Below are positions 45,225 to 54,228 of a stretch of DNA of 64,000 nt, piece after piece (the stretch's first letter is position 1; each line of letters begins with the position of its first letter). The stretch is taken from positions 86,587 to 150,586 of the forward strand of contig NZ_JAINVH010000018.1 of assembly GCF_020400825.1 (NCBI RefSeq). The letters run 5' to 3'. The stretch comes from Streptomyces sp. HPF1205. GTDB lineage: Bacteria > Actinomycetota > Actinomycetes > Streptomycetales > Streptomycetaceae. Both the position numbers and the translations under genes were made by a program. A model generated the notes under the pieces. The model ran no database searches, was not told the DNA's origin, and saw nothing but the letters and a program-made list of their open reading frames with translations.

Positions 45225-46475
45225 CTATTCGTTCGTCGGCACGCCGTCCAGCGCGTCAGCCGCCTCGATCTCCTCGCGGGTGATTCCCAGCAGGTACAGC
45301 ACCGTGTCGAGGAAGGGCACGTTCACGGCCGTGTCGGCGGCCTGGCGGACGACCGGCTTGGCGTTGAAGGCGACGCCAAGGCCGGCGGCGTTGAGCATGT
45401 CCAGGTCGTTGGCGCCGTCGCCGACCGCCACCGTCTGGCTCAGCGGCACCCCGGCCTGCTCGGCGAAGCTCCGCAGGTGGCGGGCCTTGCCCGCACGGTC
45501 CACGACCGGCCCCACGACCTTGCCGGTGAACTTCCCGTCGACCACTTCCAGGGTGTTGGCCGCCGCGAAGTCCAGGCCCAGCCGCTCCTTGAGGTCGTCG
45601 GTCACCTGGGTGAAGCCGCCGGAGACGACGCCGACCTGGTAGCCGAGACGCTTGAGCGTACGCACCAGGGTGCGGGCGCCGGGCGTCAGCCGCACCTCGG
45701 CCCGCACCTTGTCCGCGACGGAGGCGTCGAGCCCGGCCAGCAGGGCCACCCGGGCGTGCAGCGACTGCGCGAAGTCCAGCTCGCCGCGCATCGCCGCCGC
45801 GGTGATCTCGGCGACCTGCTCCTCGCAGCCGGCGTGCGCGGCGAACAGCTCGATGACCTCGTCCTGGATCACGGTGGAGTCCACGTCCATGACCACCAGC
45901 CGCTGCGCCCGGCGCTGCAGTCCGGCCGGCATCACCGCGACGTCCACGCCGTGCGAGGAGGAGGCCACCGCCAGCGCCGAGCGCAGCTCGGCCGGCTCGG
46001 CGCCGGAGACCGCGAACTCCACGGCCGTCACCGGGTACTTCGCCAGCCGGAAGATCCGGTCGATGTTGCCGCCCGCCCGGGTGATCAGCGCCGTTATGGC
46101 CGCCGTCGACTCCGCCGTCAGCGGGCTGCCCAGCACCGTCACGTGGGAGCGTCCCTCGCCGCGCGGACGGTTGTCGCCGCGGCCCGAGATGATCTCGGCC
46201 TCCATCCGCGACGCCTCGGCCCAGGTGTGCACGGTCGCCCGCAGCTCACCCTCCAGGCCGCGGCCCTCCGGCATGGTCACAAGGGCGCACAGCACCATCC
46301 GGCCCCGGGTGACGACCTGCTCGATGTCCACCACGTCCACGCCGTACGCGGCGAGCGTCTCGAAGAGACCGGCGGTGATCCCGGGCCTGTCCTTGCCGAA
46401 GATCTTGACCAGAAGAGTGGGCGCGTCCCGCGCGGGGTCCGCGGGAGCGGGCGTAGTCCGGAGAGCGTCTTCCAT
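45225..46475 (-). CDS. serB: Phosphoserine phosphatase with N-terminal ACT domains
   Basis: 416 residues. Two ACT-like regions at about 20-100 (LLVKIFGKDRPGITAGLFET) and 110-185 (SHVTVLGSPLTAES). The HAD phosphatase domain starts with VVMDVDSTVIQDEVIE near 194 (nucleophile Asp), then VVSGGFTQVTDDL and VAVGDGANDLDML. It makes L-serine from phosphoserine; the ACT domains suggest amino-acid feedback. A TAGCGT -10 lies nine bases before the ATG, so the leader is very short. Confidence 0.95.
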   Translation of the reverse strand: MEDALRTTPAPADPARDAPTLLVKIFGKDRPGITAGLFETLAAYGVDVVDIEQVVTRGRMVLCALVTMPEGRGLEGELRATVHTWAEASRMEAEIISGRGDNRPRGEGRSHVTVLGSPLTAESTAAITALITRAGGNIDRIFRLAKYPVTAVEFAVSGAEPAELRSALAVASSSHGVDVAVMPAGLQRRAQRLVVMDVDSTVIQDEVIELFAAHAGCEEQVAEITAAAMRGELDFAQSLHARVALLAGLDASVADKVRAEVRLTPGARTLVRTLKRLGYQVGVVSGGFTQVTDDLKERLGLDFAAANTLEVVDGKFTGKVVGPVVDRAGKARHLRSFAEQAGVPLSQTVAVGDGANDLDMLNAAGLGVAFNAKPVVRQAADTAVNVPFLDTVLYLLGITREEIEAADALDGVPTNE

Positions 46476-46844
46476 GGTGTTACCACGCTAACCGGCAGAC
46501 CGATCTTCCCGCCCCTCCGTCCCGCTCTGCGGACAGCCGCCGCGGACGGCCGCAGTGGAGTGCCACCCGGCGGCCCGGCCCCGTACCGCGTACCGCGGCC
46601 CGCCGCCCGACGGCCGCGGGCACACGGCTACGGGCAGGCGGCCGCGGGCACACGGTCGCGGCCCGGCGGTCCCGTGCGGACGGTCACGGAACCACGCTCA
46701 CGGGACACCCGCCGGCCGGCACCGCGACCGCCGTCGCAGACCTGCGACAGGACGGCGACAAAGCGTTCCGCGGGACGGTTTTCTGTTACGAGCCCGGGGC
46801 CTGCCATAGTTCCTCCCGATGTTCGCAATCCCTAGACTCCCCCC
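46476..46844. other. Divergent promoter region of serB and the FHA-ABC gene
   Basis: About 370 bases without a credible gene. It holds the serB -10 near its left end, a run of GGCCGCGG-type words (46600-46680), and TAGACT (46833-46838) six bases before the FHA-ABC ATG. Confidence 0.55.
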
Positions 46845-49625
46845 ATGGGGGACTACTCGGGGGAACAACCAATGGGGCATGGGGTGCCTGAACTCGTACT
46901 CGAATTGAACGGTCGGACCTGGGCGTTGGACGCGTCCCGGTCGTACAGCCTGGGGCGCGACCCGCAGGCCGATGTGGTCTTCGACGACGCGCGGGTGTCC
47001 TGGCGACACGCCACCATCCGCCGCGGAGAACGCGGTTGGGTGATCGAGGACCTCGGCAGCACCAACGGCACCTACGTGCAAGGCCAAAGGGTCCAGCAGA
47101 CCGACGTGGGACCCGGTTCCACCGTCCACCTCGGCAACGCCACCGACGGACCCCGGCTGACCTTCACCGGCGACGCGCGGCCCGCCGCGCCGAGCGCCTC
47201 GTACGGCGGGGCGGCCGCACAGGCCCAGGCGCAGGGCCCGGCCCAGGGGCAGGCCCCGGGCGTGCCGCACCAGCAGTACCAGCCCGCCCAGCAGCACATA
47301 CCGCAGCAGCCGATGTACGCGGGGCAGCCGCAGGGCCAGGCCCCGGCGCCGCCCCAGGCGGCGGCAGCCCAGGCCGCCGCGCCGGCCGCCCCGCCACTGC
47401 GGCAGCCCGCGGGCCCCGGCGGCTGGGGCGCGCCGCCCGCCCAGGTGCCGCAGCAGGCGCCGCAGCAGGGCTGGGGAGGAGCGCCCGTACAGCAGCCGCC
47501 GCCTGCGCAGCCGGGGCAGGCCCCGTACCAGCAGCCGCCGCAGCCGTACGCGCAGGCCCCGCAGGGCGTCCCGCGGCCGCAGGCCGGTCAGGGCGGGCAG
47601 CCGGGCGGCCGCAGCGACCGCAGCCCGACCACCTTCCACCAGCTCGCCCTCGGCCGTGTGATGCGCATCGGCCGCGCGCTGGAGAACGAGCTGGTCGTCT
47701 CCGACCTGCAGGTCTCGCGCTACCACGCCGAGTTCCACGCGCACCCCGACGGCCGGTACGAGATCGTCGACCTGGGCAGCCACAACGGCACGTACGTCAA
47801 CGGCCAGCCCATCCAGCGCCACCTGCTGGGCCCCAACGACATCGTCGGCGTCGGCCACTCCACCTTCCGCCTGGTGGGCGACCGGCTGGAGGAGTTCGTC
47901 GACACCGGCGCGGTCTCCTTCTCCGCCCGCCGCCTGTCGGTGCAGGTACCGCACGGCAAGACCACCAAGACCATCCTCAAGGACGTCTCCTTCGGGGTGC
48001 CGGAGAAGTCGCTGATCGGCGTGATCGGCCCGTCCGGCTCCGGCAAGTCCACCCTGCTGCGGGCGCTGACCGGCTACCGTCCGGCCGACCAGGGGGAGGT
48101 GCTCTACGACAACCGCAACCTCTACAAGCACTTCGCCGAGCTCCGCCAGCGCATCGGCCTGGTACCGCAGGACGACATCCTCCACAAGGAACTGCAGGTC
48201 AAGACCGCTCTGCGGTACGCGGCAAAGCTGCGTTTCCCCGGCGACACCCAGTCCACCGAGCGCGAGGCGCGGATCAACGAGGTGCTGCGCGAGCTGAAGC
48301 TCGACATCCACGCGGACAAGCGGATCACCTCCCTGTCCGGCGGCCAGCGCAAGCGCGTCTCGGTGGCCCTGGAACTGCTCACCAAGCCGTCGCTGATCTT
48401 CCTCGACGAGCCGACCTCCGGCCTCGACCCGGGCATGGACCGCGACGTGATGAAGCTGCTGCGCGGCCTGGCCGACGACGGCCGCACCGTCCTGGTGGTC
48501 ACCCACTCCGTCGCCGAGCTCGCGCTGTGCGACAAGCTGCTGGTCATGGCGCCGGGCGGCTCGGTCGCGTACTTCGGGCCGCCGGACGAGGCGCTGGCCT
48601 TCTTCGGCTACGAGACCTGGGCCGACGTCTTCTCGGCGTTCGAGAACTACCGCGACTACGACTGGTCCGGCCGCTGGCGCGGCTCGCAGCACTACCAGAT
48701 GTACGCCGCCGAACTGGACGCCGCTCCGCAGCAGGCCCACTACATCCCGCAGCAGGCCGCCCGGCCGCCCAAGCCGCAGGGCTGGGGCGCGCAGCTCTTC
48801 ACCCTGGTCAGGCGCTATCTGTCGGTGATCATCTCCGACAAGGGCTTCATCGGCCTGATGGTGATCCTGCCGGCCGTGCTCGGCACCGTCAGCGTGCTCA
48901 TACCCGCCAAGAGCGGCCTGGGCTACGGACCGGCCCAGTACCACCTGCAGAACAAGGACGCGGGCACCATCTTGATGATCCTCGCGGTCGGGGCGTGCTT
49001 CGCGGGCTCCGCGAACTCCGTCCGCGAGCTGATCAAGGAACGGGTGATCTACGAACGCGAACGCGCGGTGGGCCTGTCCCGGTCCGCGTACCTGATGTCC
49101 AAGATCATCGTGCTCGGCCTGATCACCGTGCTGCAGGGCGCGATCATCTGCGGCATCGGCTTCGCACCGCGCAAGCTGCCCACCCAGGGCGTGATCCTCA
49201 AGAGCCACCCGGCCATCGAGATGGCCCTGGTGATCATGGCCTTCGGGTTCACCTCGATGATGGTCGGACTGATCATCTCGGCCCTGGTGAAGACGGCGGA
49301 GAAGACCATGCCGCTGCTGGTGATGTTCGCCATCGTGCAGATCGTCTTCACCGGCGTGCTCTTCCAGCTCTTCGGCAAGCCCGGCGTCGAGCAGCTCGCC
49401 TGGCTGATGCCGGCCCGCTGGGCGGTGGCGGGCGCCGGCGCCACGGCCGACCTCAACACGCTGCTCCCGTGGGACCAGTCGGGCAAGTCCGTCGACCCGC
49501 TGTGGAAGCACACCGCGGGCGCCTGGACGCTGGACATGGTGGTGCTGCTGGCGCTCGGCGTGCTGCTCGGCTTCATCGTCGCCCGGCTGCTGCGCAGGCA
49601 CGAGCCGGAAGTCATGCGCAACTGA
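46845..49625 (+). CDS. FHA-FHA-ABC transporter (Rv1747-like exporter)
   Basis: 926 residues. FHA domain 1 (about 20-95: SLGRDP, SWRHA, LGSTNGTYV). A Gln/Pro/Ala-rich linker of about 150 residues. FHA domain 2 (about 270-345: RIGRALENELVVSDLQVSRYH, one residue trimmed: IGRALENELVVSDLQVSRYH; LGSHNGTYVNG). An ABC ATPase (GPSGSGKSTLL about 396; LSGGQRKRVS; FLDEPTSGLDPG) and six hydrophobic segments (about 655-920). FHA domains bind phosphothreonine, so Ser/Thr kinases probably control it, as described for mycobacterial Rv1747. TAGACT six bases upstream of the ATG predicts a leaderless mRNA; an in-frame ATG at 46872 is the alternative. Cargo unknown. Confidence 0.92.
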   Translation: MGDYSGEQPMGHGVPELVLELNGRTWALDASRSYSLGRDPQADVVFDDARVSWRHATIRRGERGWVIEDLGSTNGTYVQGQRVQQTDVGPGSTVHLGNATDGPRLTFTGDARPAAPSASYGGAAAQAQAQGPAQGQAPGVPHQQYQPAQQHIPQQPMYAGQPQGQAPAPPQAAAAQAAAPAAPPLRQPAGPGGWGAPPAQVPQQAPQQGWGGAPVQQPPPAQPGQAPYQQPPQPYAQAPQGVPRPQAGQGGQPGGRSDRSPTTFHQLALGRVMRIGRALENELVVSDLQVSRYHAEFHAHPDGRYEIVDLGSHNGTYVNGQPIQRHLLGPNDIVGVGHSTFRLVGDRLEEFVDTGAVSFSARRLSVQVPHGKTTKTILKDVSFGVPEKSLIGVIGPSGSGKSTLLRALTGYRPADQGEVLYDNRNLYKHFAELRQRIGLVPQDDILHKELQVKTALRYAAKLRFPGDTQSTEREARINEVLRELKLDIHADKRITSLSGGQRKRVSVALELLTKPSLIFLDEPTSGLDPGMDRDVMKLLRGLADDGRTVLVVTHSVAELALCDKLLVMAPGGSVAYFGPPDEALAFFGYETWADVFSAFENYRDYDWSGRWRGSQHYQMYAAELDAAPQQAHYIPQQAARPPKPQGWGAQLFTLVRRYLSVIISDKGFIGLMVILPAVLGTVSVLIPAKSGLGYGPAQYHLQNKDAGTILMILAVGACFAGSANSVRELIKERVIYERERAVGLSRSAYLMSKIIVLGLITVLQGAIICGIGFAPRKLPTQGVILKSHPAIEMALVIMAFGFTSMMVGLIISALVKTAEKTMPLLVMFAIVQIVFTGVLFQLFGKPGVEQLAWLMPARWAVAGAGATADLNTLLPWDQSGKSVDPLWKHTAGAWTLDMVVLLALGVLLGFIVARLLRRHEPEVMRN

Positions 49626-49674
49626 CGACCGGCAATTGAGAACCGCGGGTCGACCGCTCGCGGTACGCGGACGC

Positions 49675-49718
49675 GCGAAGGGCGGTGGGGCTTCCCGGGA
49701 AGCCCCACCGCCCTTCGC
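49675..49718. terminator. Perfect 22-bp inverted repeat, bidirectional terminator
   Basis: The arms GCGAAGGGCGGTGGGGCTTC.. and ..GAAGCCCCACCGCCCTTCGC meet with no spacer, forming a very stable hairpin between the convergent FHA-ABC and transglycosylase genes. Confidence 0.92.
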
Positions 49719-49762
49719 ATGAGCGGAATCAGCGAATCACTCGGAATCGCGTCGCAATCGCG

Positions 49763-50581
49763 TCAGTACGCCGAGTTCACGTTGTCCATCGAGCCGTACT
49801 TGTCGGCGGCGTAGTTGCACGCGGCGGTGATGTTCGCCACCGGGTTGTATATGTTCCACGAGGTACCCGCGACGTGGTACGCGCGGAAGGTCGGGTCGAT
49901 CACCTGCAGCAGGCCCTTGGAGGGAATGCCGTTGCGGGCGTTGATGTCCCACAGGTTGATCGCCATCGGGTTGCCGCTCGACTCACGCATGACATTGCGG
50001 TAAATGCCGTTGTAGCTGCCCGGAATGTGGTGGGCGTGCATGATGGCCAGCGACTGGCGGATCCAGCCGTCCAGGTTGTTGCTGTACGCGACCGGCTGCG
50101 CGACGTGCACCACCGGGGGCTTGGGAGCCGGCTTGGCAGCGGGCTTGGCGGCCGGCTTCGAGGTGGCCTTGACCGCGTGCTTCACGGCCAGCTTCACGCG
50201 GTGCTCGGAGCGGTCGGCGGCGGCCTTGTGGCCGGCGCGCGCGGCAGCCTGCTTCTTCGCGGCGGCCTGGGCGGCCTTCCTGGCGTCGGCCTGCTTGGCG
50301 GCGGCGTCGGCCGCGGCCTTGTGCTGGGCGTCTGCCTGCTTCTTGGCGGCGTCGGCCATCGCTTGCTGGGACGCCATGCCGGTCTTGGCGTCGAGGGCCT
50401 TGACCTTGTCGCCGGTGGAGACGGAGAAGCCAGTGGGGTCGCCTGCGGCGACCGCGGTCCCACCGGTCGCCTGGAGACCGGTGACCGTCAGAATCACTGC
50501 GGCCGCGGCGGCGGCACCGGCCGCCGTGATCTTGTGCTTCTTGGACAGTCGGCCGATCTTCGGGATCGTGGGGAGCTGCAT
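49763..50581 (-). CDS. Secreted transglycosylase SLT-domain protein
   Basis: 272 residues. Signal region: basic start KKHKITAAGAAAAAAVILTV with a likely cleavage near VAAG (about 44-47). An Ala/Lys/Asp-rich helical segment (about 70-130) and a Lys/Pro/Ala linker (about 140-155) follow. The C-terminal SLT domain (about 165-272) has NVMRESSGNPMAINLWD (catalytic Glu) and GIPSKGLLQVIDPTFRAYH. It cleaves peptidoglycan glycan strands outside the membrane. The gene has a long 5' region, but I could not find a ydaO-type riboswitch in it. Confidence 0.9.
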   Translation of the reverse strand: MQLPTIPKIGRLSKKHKITAAGAAAAAAVILTVTGLQATGGTAVAAGDPTGFSVSTGDKVKALDAKTGMASQQAMADAAKKQADAQHKAAADAAAKQADARKAAQAAAKKQAAARAGHKAAADRSEHRVKLAVKHAVKATSKPAAKPAAKPAPKPPVVHVAQPVAYSNNLDGWIRQSLAIMHAHHIPGSYNGIYRNVMRESSGNPMAINLWDINARNGIPSKGLLQVIDPTFRAYHVAGTSWNIYNPVANITAACNYAADKYGSMDNVNSAY

Positions 50582-51048
50582 GGATTGAACCTCTTCCGGT
50601 TGCGGACCTGGAAATTCTTAAGTGGTCGCAAAACGGGGGTCAATCAACGCCGCTACGAATGGAATTCGTAGGAGGACGGGCAGTACGCGGACCCTCCCGC
50701 ATTCATCGCGCCCATTCCCCGGGGTGCATTCGACTATCCGGCTTAGTATGTGACGCGCGTCCTATAGGTGACCTCACAGGGGGGCACCCTCCCGATCGCG
50801 TGAGGTGATCGGGAGGGTGCCGGGTGTGACGATATTTCGGCTGATGTCGGGGCAGACCGCGAGGCGCAGGACCGGCCCGCGGTTCCTAGTGCTGTGGCCG
50901 GGAAGGTTTGCCGGTAGCTCGCGGCGTCCGGTGCGGTGGATCGCAAGGCGCCGGATCGGCCTCGTAGTGGGCCTACTCGGTCGATTCGGCAACGCCGCGA
51001 GGTGCCGTGCCGGGCGTCGCGAGCCGGTGAATCTTCCCGGCCACAGCA
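50582..51048. other. Intergenic region between transglycosylase and QueA-like genes
   Basis: Carries the presumed transglycosylase promoter region (50582-50760, minus strand; AT-richer, with TTGACC followed by TTAAGAAT but poor spacing), the hairpin at 50783-50821 and the palindromic element at 50886-51052. No gene. Confidence 0.6.
50783..50821 (-). terminator. Hairpin terminator of the QueA-like/SDR operon
   Basis: Perfect 15-bp arms GGCACCCTCCCGATC (50783-50797) and GATCGGGAGGGTGCC (50807-50821) with a 9-base loop. It now lies 228 bases past the QueA-like stop, because the 167-bp palindromic element is inserted between. Confidence 0.8.
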
Positions 51049-51052
51049 CTAG
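50886..51052. mobile_element. MITE-like 167-bp palindromic element
   Basis: Perfect 20-bp terminal inverted repeats CTAGTGCTGTGGCCGGGAAG (50886-50905) and its complement (51033-51052). The interior halves are also complementary over most of their length (for example GCTCGCGGCGTCCGG against CCGGGCGTCGCGAGC), so the whole element can form one long hairpin. CTAG at each end may be a target duplication. No transposase inside. The ends look like those of IS5-type elements of streptomycetes as I remember them. The right end supplies the TAG stop of the QueA-like gene. Confidence 0.7.
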
Positions 51053-52167
51053 TAGGGGAGAAGCAGGTTGACGTCCCCGAACTCGTGCCACAGGTAGCCG
51101 CCGGACAGCGCCCGCCGGTACACCCGCTCCAGCAGCGCGCCGCCGGACAGCGCCCTCAGCATCAGCAGGTGCGACGCCTCGGGCTCGTGCAGGCCGGTCA
51201 GCAGGCCGTCCACCGCCCGCACCCCCCGCCGCGGGGTCACCACCAGCTCCGTCCAGCCCTCGGCCGGCCGCACCACACCGCGTTCGTCGGCCGCCGACTC
51301 CAGCGCCCGTACCGCCGTGGTGCCCACCGCCACCACCCGGCCGCCGGCCGCGCGGGCCGCGTTGACCTGCCAGGCCGTGCTCGCGGGCACGGCGAACCGC
51401 TCGGCGTACGGCGGCTCGTGCGCCTCCGCCGACGCCACCCCCGTGTGCAGCACGATCGGCGCTATCTGCACCCCCCGGCTGACCAGCTCGGTCACCAGGC
51501 CCGCGGTGAAGGGACGGCCCGCGCTCGGCATCTCCGCCGACCCCAGCCCGTCCGCGGACCGCCGGGCGAACACCGTCTGGTACGCCGCCAGCGGCTGGTC
51601 ACGCTCGGTGTAGGAGTAGCGGATGGGCCGCCCGTGCCGCTCCAGGTACCGCGGCACGTCCGCCACGGACGCCCGGGCGATCCACAGCCGGTCGCCGGCC
51701 GCGTCCAGCGGCTCCCGCAGCACCAGCCGGGCGCCCCCGGCCAGCTCCAGGGCCGCGCCGCCGGGGCCGCCGGGGCGGCGGACCGTCGAACCGCGCCCGT
51801 CTGGGGTACGCACCTCCACCACCCACGAACCGTCGTCGCGGCGGGTGGAGAAGTGCACGACCACCGGCTCCGTACGACCGCCGCCCGCGCCGCCCGTGCC
51901 GTGCCCGCCGCCCCCGCCGTCCAGTCGCGCGTCCACCGCCGCGGGCAGCGTCCGCGAGGTGTTCACCACCAGCACGTCGCCCGCCCGCAGCAGCCCGGGC
52001 AACTCGCGGAAGGCGTGGTCGGTGACCTCGCCGGAACCCCGCCGACCGACCAGCAGTCGCACCGCGTCGCGCCGCGGGGCGGGCCTGGTGGCCATCCGCC
52101 CGGGCGGCATCCGCAGTGCGGCGAGGGCGTCGGCGCCGCGTTCCGTGTCGTCGCGCACCGCGCTCAT
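51049..52167 (-). CDS. QueA-like S-adenosylmethionine:tRNA ribosyltransferase-isomerase
   Basis: 372 residues. Family features: LLRAGDVLVVNTSRTLPAA near residue 56, RYSYTERDQPLAAYQTVFAR, SAEMPSAGRPFT, APIVLHTGVAS, VVAVGTTAVRALES and the terminal LSGGYLWHEFGDVNLLLPY. QueA adds the cyclopentene-diol precursor to 7-deazaguanine-tRNA in queuosine synthesis. No other queuosine gene is near, and the Gly-rich insertion (about 82-97) is unusual, so a related function is possible. Its ATG overlaps the SDR stop. The stop codon lies in the end of the palindromic element. Confidence 0.85.
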   Translation of the reverse strand: MSAVRDDTERGADALAALRMPPGRMATRPAPRRDAVRLLVGRRGSGEVTDHAFRELPGLLRAGDVLVVNTSRTLPAAVDARLDGGGGGHGTGGAGGGRTEPVVVHFSTRRDDGSWVVEVRTPDGRGSTVRRPGGPGGAALELAGGARLVLREPLDAAGDRLWIARASVADVPRYLERHGRPIRYSYTERDQPLAAYQTVFARRSADGLGSAEMPSAGRPFTAGLVTELVSRGVQIAPIVLHTGVASAEAHEPPYAERFAVPASTAWQVNAARAAGGRVVAVGTTAVRALESAADERGVVRPAEGWTELVVTPRRGVRAVDGLLTGLHEPEASHLLMLRALSGGALLERVYRRALSGGYLWHEFGDVNLLLPY

Positions 52168-52880
52168 CGCGCCGCCGCCAGCAGCGCGGGAGCCGTGTAC
52201 CTGCCGCTGTCCGGCCGCTCGTCCAGCAGCCGCAGGAAGGCGGGGACCACCGACTCGGGCAGCGGCCGGGCCGCGAAGTCCGGGTCGTCGGGCACGGCCG
52301 CCTCGTACAACCGCGTCCGCAGGTCACCGGGGTCGACCGCCCACACCCGAAGCGCGGGCTCCTCCTCGGCGAGCACCGCCGAGAGCCGGTCGAGCGCGGC
52401 CTTGGCGGCGCCGTACCCTCCCCACGTGGGGTACGCCTCCACCGCCGCGTCCGAGCTGATGTTGACGACCGCCCCGCGCGCCGCCCGCAGCGACGGCAGC
52501 GCCGCCCGGATCAGCGCCAGCGGAGCCGTCACATTGGTCTCCAGCGCCTCCCGCAGCCCCGCCTCCGCCAGCTCGGCCAGCGGCACCAACGGCTCCGCGC
52601 CCAGGGCGCTGGCGTTGTTCACCAGCAGGTCGACCCCGCCCAGCGCCACGGCCGCGGCCACCAGCCGCTCCCGGTGCGCGGGGTCGGTGACGTCGCCGGG
52701 TATCCCCTCCACCCGTCCCGCGCGCGCCCCGCCGATGTCCCGATCCAGCTCCGCCGCGGCCGTCCGCAGCGCCTCCTCGCCCCGCCCGTCCAGGACCAGG
52801 TCCCAGCCGCGCGCGGCCAAGGCGCCGGCCAGCGCCCGGCCCAGTCCCCGCGACGCCCCCGTGATGATCGCCACCGGCAT
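52164..52880 (-). CDS. Short-chain dehydrogenase/reductase
   Basis: 238 residues. TGASRGLGRALAGAL at residue 7, NNAS near 88, catalytic Ser in NISSDAAVEA and YGAAK (Tyr-x3-Lys) near 155. A complete classical SDR set, but with a diverged C-terminus lacking the PVDGG end. Substrate unknown. It is co-transcribed and coupled with the QueA-like gene, an association I cannot explain. Confidence 0.87.
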   Translation of the reverse strand: MPVAIITGASRGLGRALAGALAARGWDLVLDGRGEEALRTAAAELDRDIGGARAGRVEGIPGDVTDPAHRERLVAAAVALGGVDLLVNNASALGAEPLVPLAELAEAGLREALETNVTAPLALIRAALPSLRAARGAVVNISSDAAVEAYPTWGGYGAAKAALDRLSAVLAEEEPALRVWAVDPGDLRTRLYEAAVPDDPDFAARPLPESVVPAFLRLLDERPDSGRYTAPALLAAAR

Positions 52881-53079
52881 GATTCACGCCTCCGCGTACC
52901 GACGAACCGACCCGGGCCGTCCCGGGTCACCTGGCGCCCACCGTAGGAACGGCGCCGTCCCGGCCGCCTCGGCCGCCCGCCGCAGCACCCGCGGGCACTT
53001 CGCCCTAGTCCGCAGGTCCCACGACGGCCGGGACCCGCGGCGCATACGTACCGTCACACGGCGCCGGTACGGTAAGGGC

Positions 53080-54228
53080 ATGTCCCACCGGTCGGCCAGA
53101 GGCGGAATCGAAGCGGTCAGCGCCGCGGTCCTGGCGATGAACCGCCGGCTGGAGGTGCGCGAGGTCCTGCAGACCATCGTGGCCTCCGCCCGCGAGCTGC
53201 TCGGCGCGCGGTACGCGGCGCTGGGCGTGCCCGACGACCACGGCGGCTTCGCCCAGTTCGTGGTGGACGGCGTCGACGACGAGCAGTGGCGGGCCATCGG
53301 CCCGCTGCCCAGGCAGCACGGCGTGCTCGCGGCGATGCTGCAGCAGGCCACCCCCGTGCGCCTGGCCGACGTGCGCACCTTCGAGAGCTTCGCCGGCTGG
53401 CCGCGCGCCCACCCGGTGATGACGGACTTCATCGGCATGCCGATCCTCGACGAGGAGGAGGTCCTCGGCGCCCTCTTTCTGGCCAACAAGGCCTGCGTCA
53501 AGGAGCCCGGCGTCTGCGGCTTCAGCGAGCAGGACGAGGACCTGCTGCGGATCCTCGCCGACCACGCCGCGATAGCCCTGACCAACGCCCGGCTCTACGA
53601 GCGCAGCCGCGAGCTGACGCTGGCGGGGGAGCGGGCCAGGATCGCCCACGAACTGCACGACGCGGTGTCGCAGAAGCTGTTCTCCCTGCGGCTGACCGCC
53701 CAGGCCGCGGCTGCCCTCGTCGACAAGGACCCGGCCCGCGCCAAGGACGAGATCCGGCAGGTCGCCGCGCTGGCCGCCGAGGCCGCCGACGAGCTGCGGG
53801 CCGTCGTGGTCGAGCTGAGGCCCGCGGCCCTGGACGAGGACGGCCTCGTCGCCACCCTGCGCACCCAGGCCGACGTACTCGACCGGGCGCACAGCGCGGG
53901 CGTCACCTTCCGCTCCGGCCAGGTACGGGCGCTGCCCTCCGCCCAGGAGGAGGCGCTGCTGCGGGTCGCCCAGGAGGCCATGCACAACGCGCTGCGGCAC
54001 GCGCACGCCACCACCGTCAGCGTCATCCTGGAGGGGCGCGGCAAAGGGGCCCGGCTGCGTGTCGTCGACGACGGCCGCGGCTTCGACCCCTCCGTCGTGC
54101 GCCGGGCCGGCCGCCACCTGGGGCTGGTCTCGATGCGGGACCGCGCGAGCGGCGTCGGCGGCAGCCTGACCGTGCAGTCGGAGCCCGGCAAGGGCACCGT
54201 CATCGAGATGGAGGTGCCCGGTGGGTGA
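53080..54228 (+). CDS. GAF-domain sensor histidine kinase (NarL-type system)
   Basis: 382 residues, no membrane segment. A GAF domain at about 20-165 (LLGARYAALGV; MPILDEEEVLGALFLANKA). The dimerisation/phosphoacceptor helix HisKA_3 follows with His in ERARIAHELHDAVSQKLFSL near 192, and a HATPase domain with VAQEAMHNALRHAHA and VVDDGRGFDPS. TACGGT lies six bases before the ATG, so translation is probably leaderless. It overlaps the response-regulator gene by 8 bases. The signal is unknown; GAF domains of related kinases bind haem or small ligands. Confidence 0.92.
   Translation: MSHRSARGGIEAVSAAVLAMNRRLEVREVLQTIVASARELLGARYAALGVPDDHGGFAQFVVDGVDDEQWRAIGPLPRQHGVLAAMLQQATPVRLADVRTFESFAGWPRAHPVMTDFIGMPILDEEEVLGALFLANKACVKEPGVCGFSEQDEDLLRILADHAAIALTNARLYERSRELTLAGERARIAHELHDAVSQKLFSLRLTAQAAAALVDKDPARAKDEIRQVAALAAEAADELRAVVVELRPAALDEDGLVATLRTQADVLDRAHSAGVTFRSGQVRALPSAQEEALLRVAQEAMHNALRHAHATTVSVILEGRGKGARLRVVDDGRGFDPSVVRRAGRHLGLVSMRDRASGVGGSLTVQSEPGKGTVIEMEVPGG

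Noticed and set aside
50582..50760. Possible ydaO (c-di-AMP) riboswitch before the transglycosylase gene
   Set aside because: Such switches often precede cell-wall hydrolase genes in actinobacteria, but I could not find the conserved blocks in this 180-base leader.
50771..50821. Pseudoknot between the terminator loop GTGAGGT and the flanking ACCTCAC
   Set aside because: The 7-base match is real, but a 5-base linker cannot span the 15-bp stem, so both helices could not form together.
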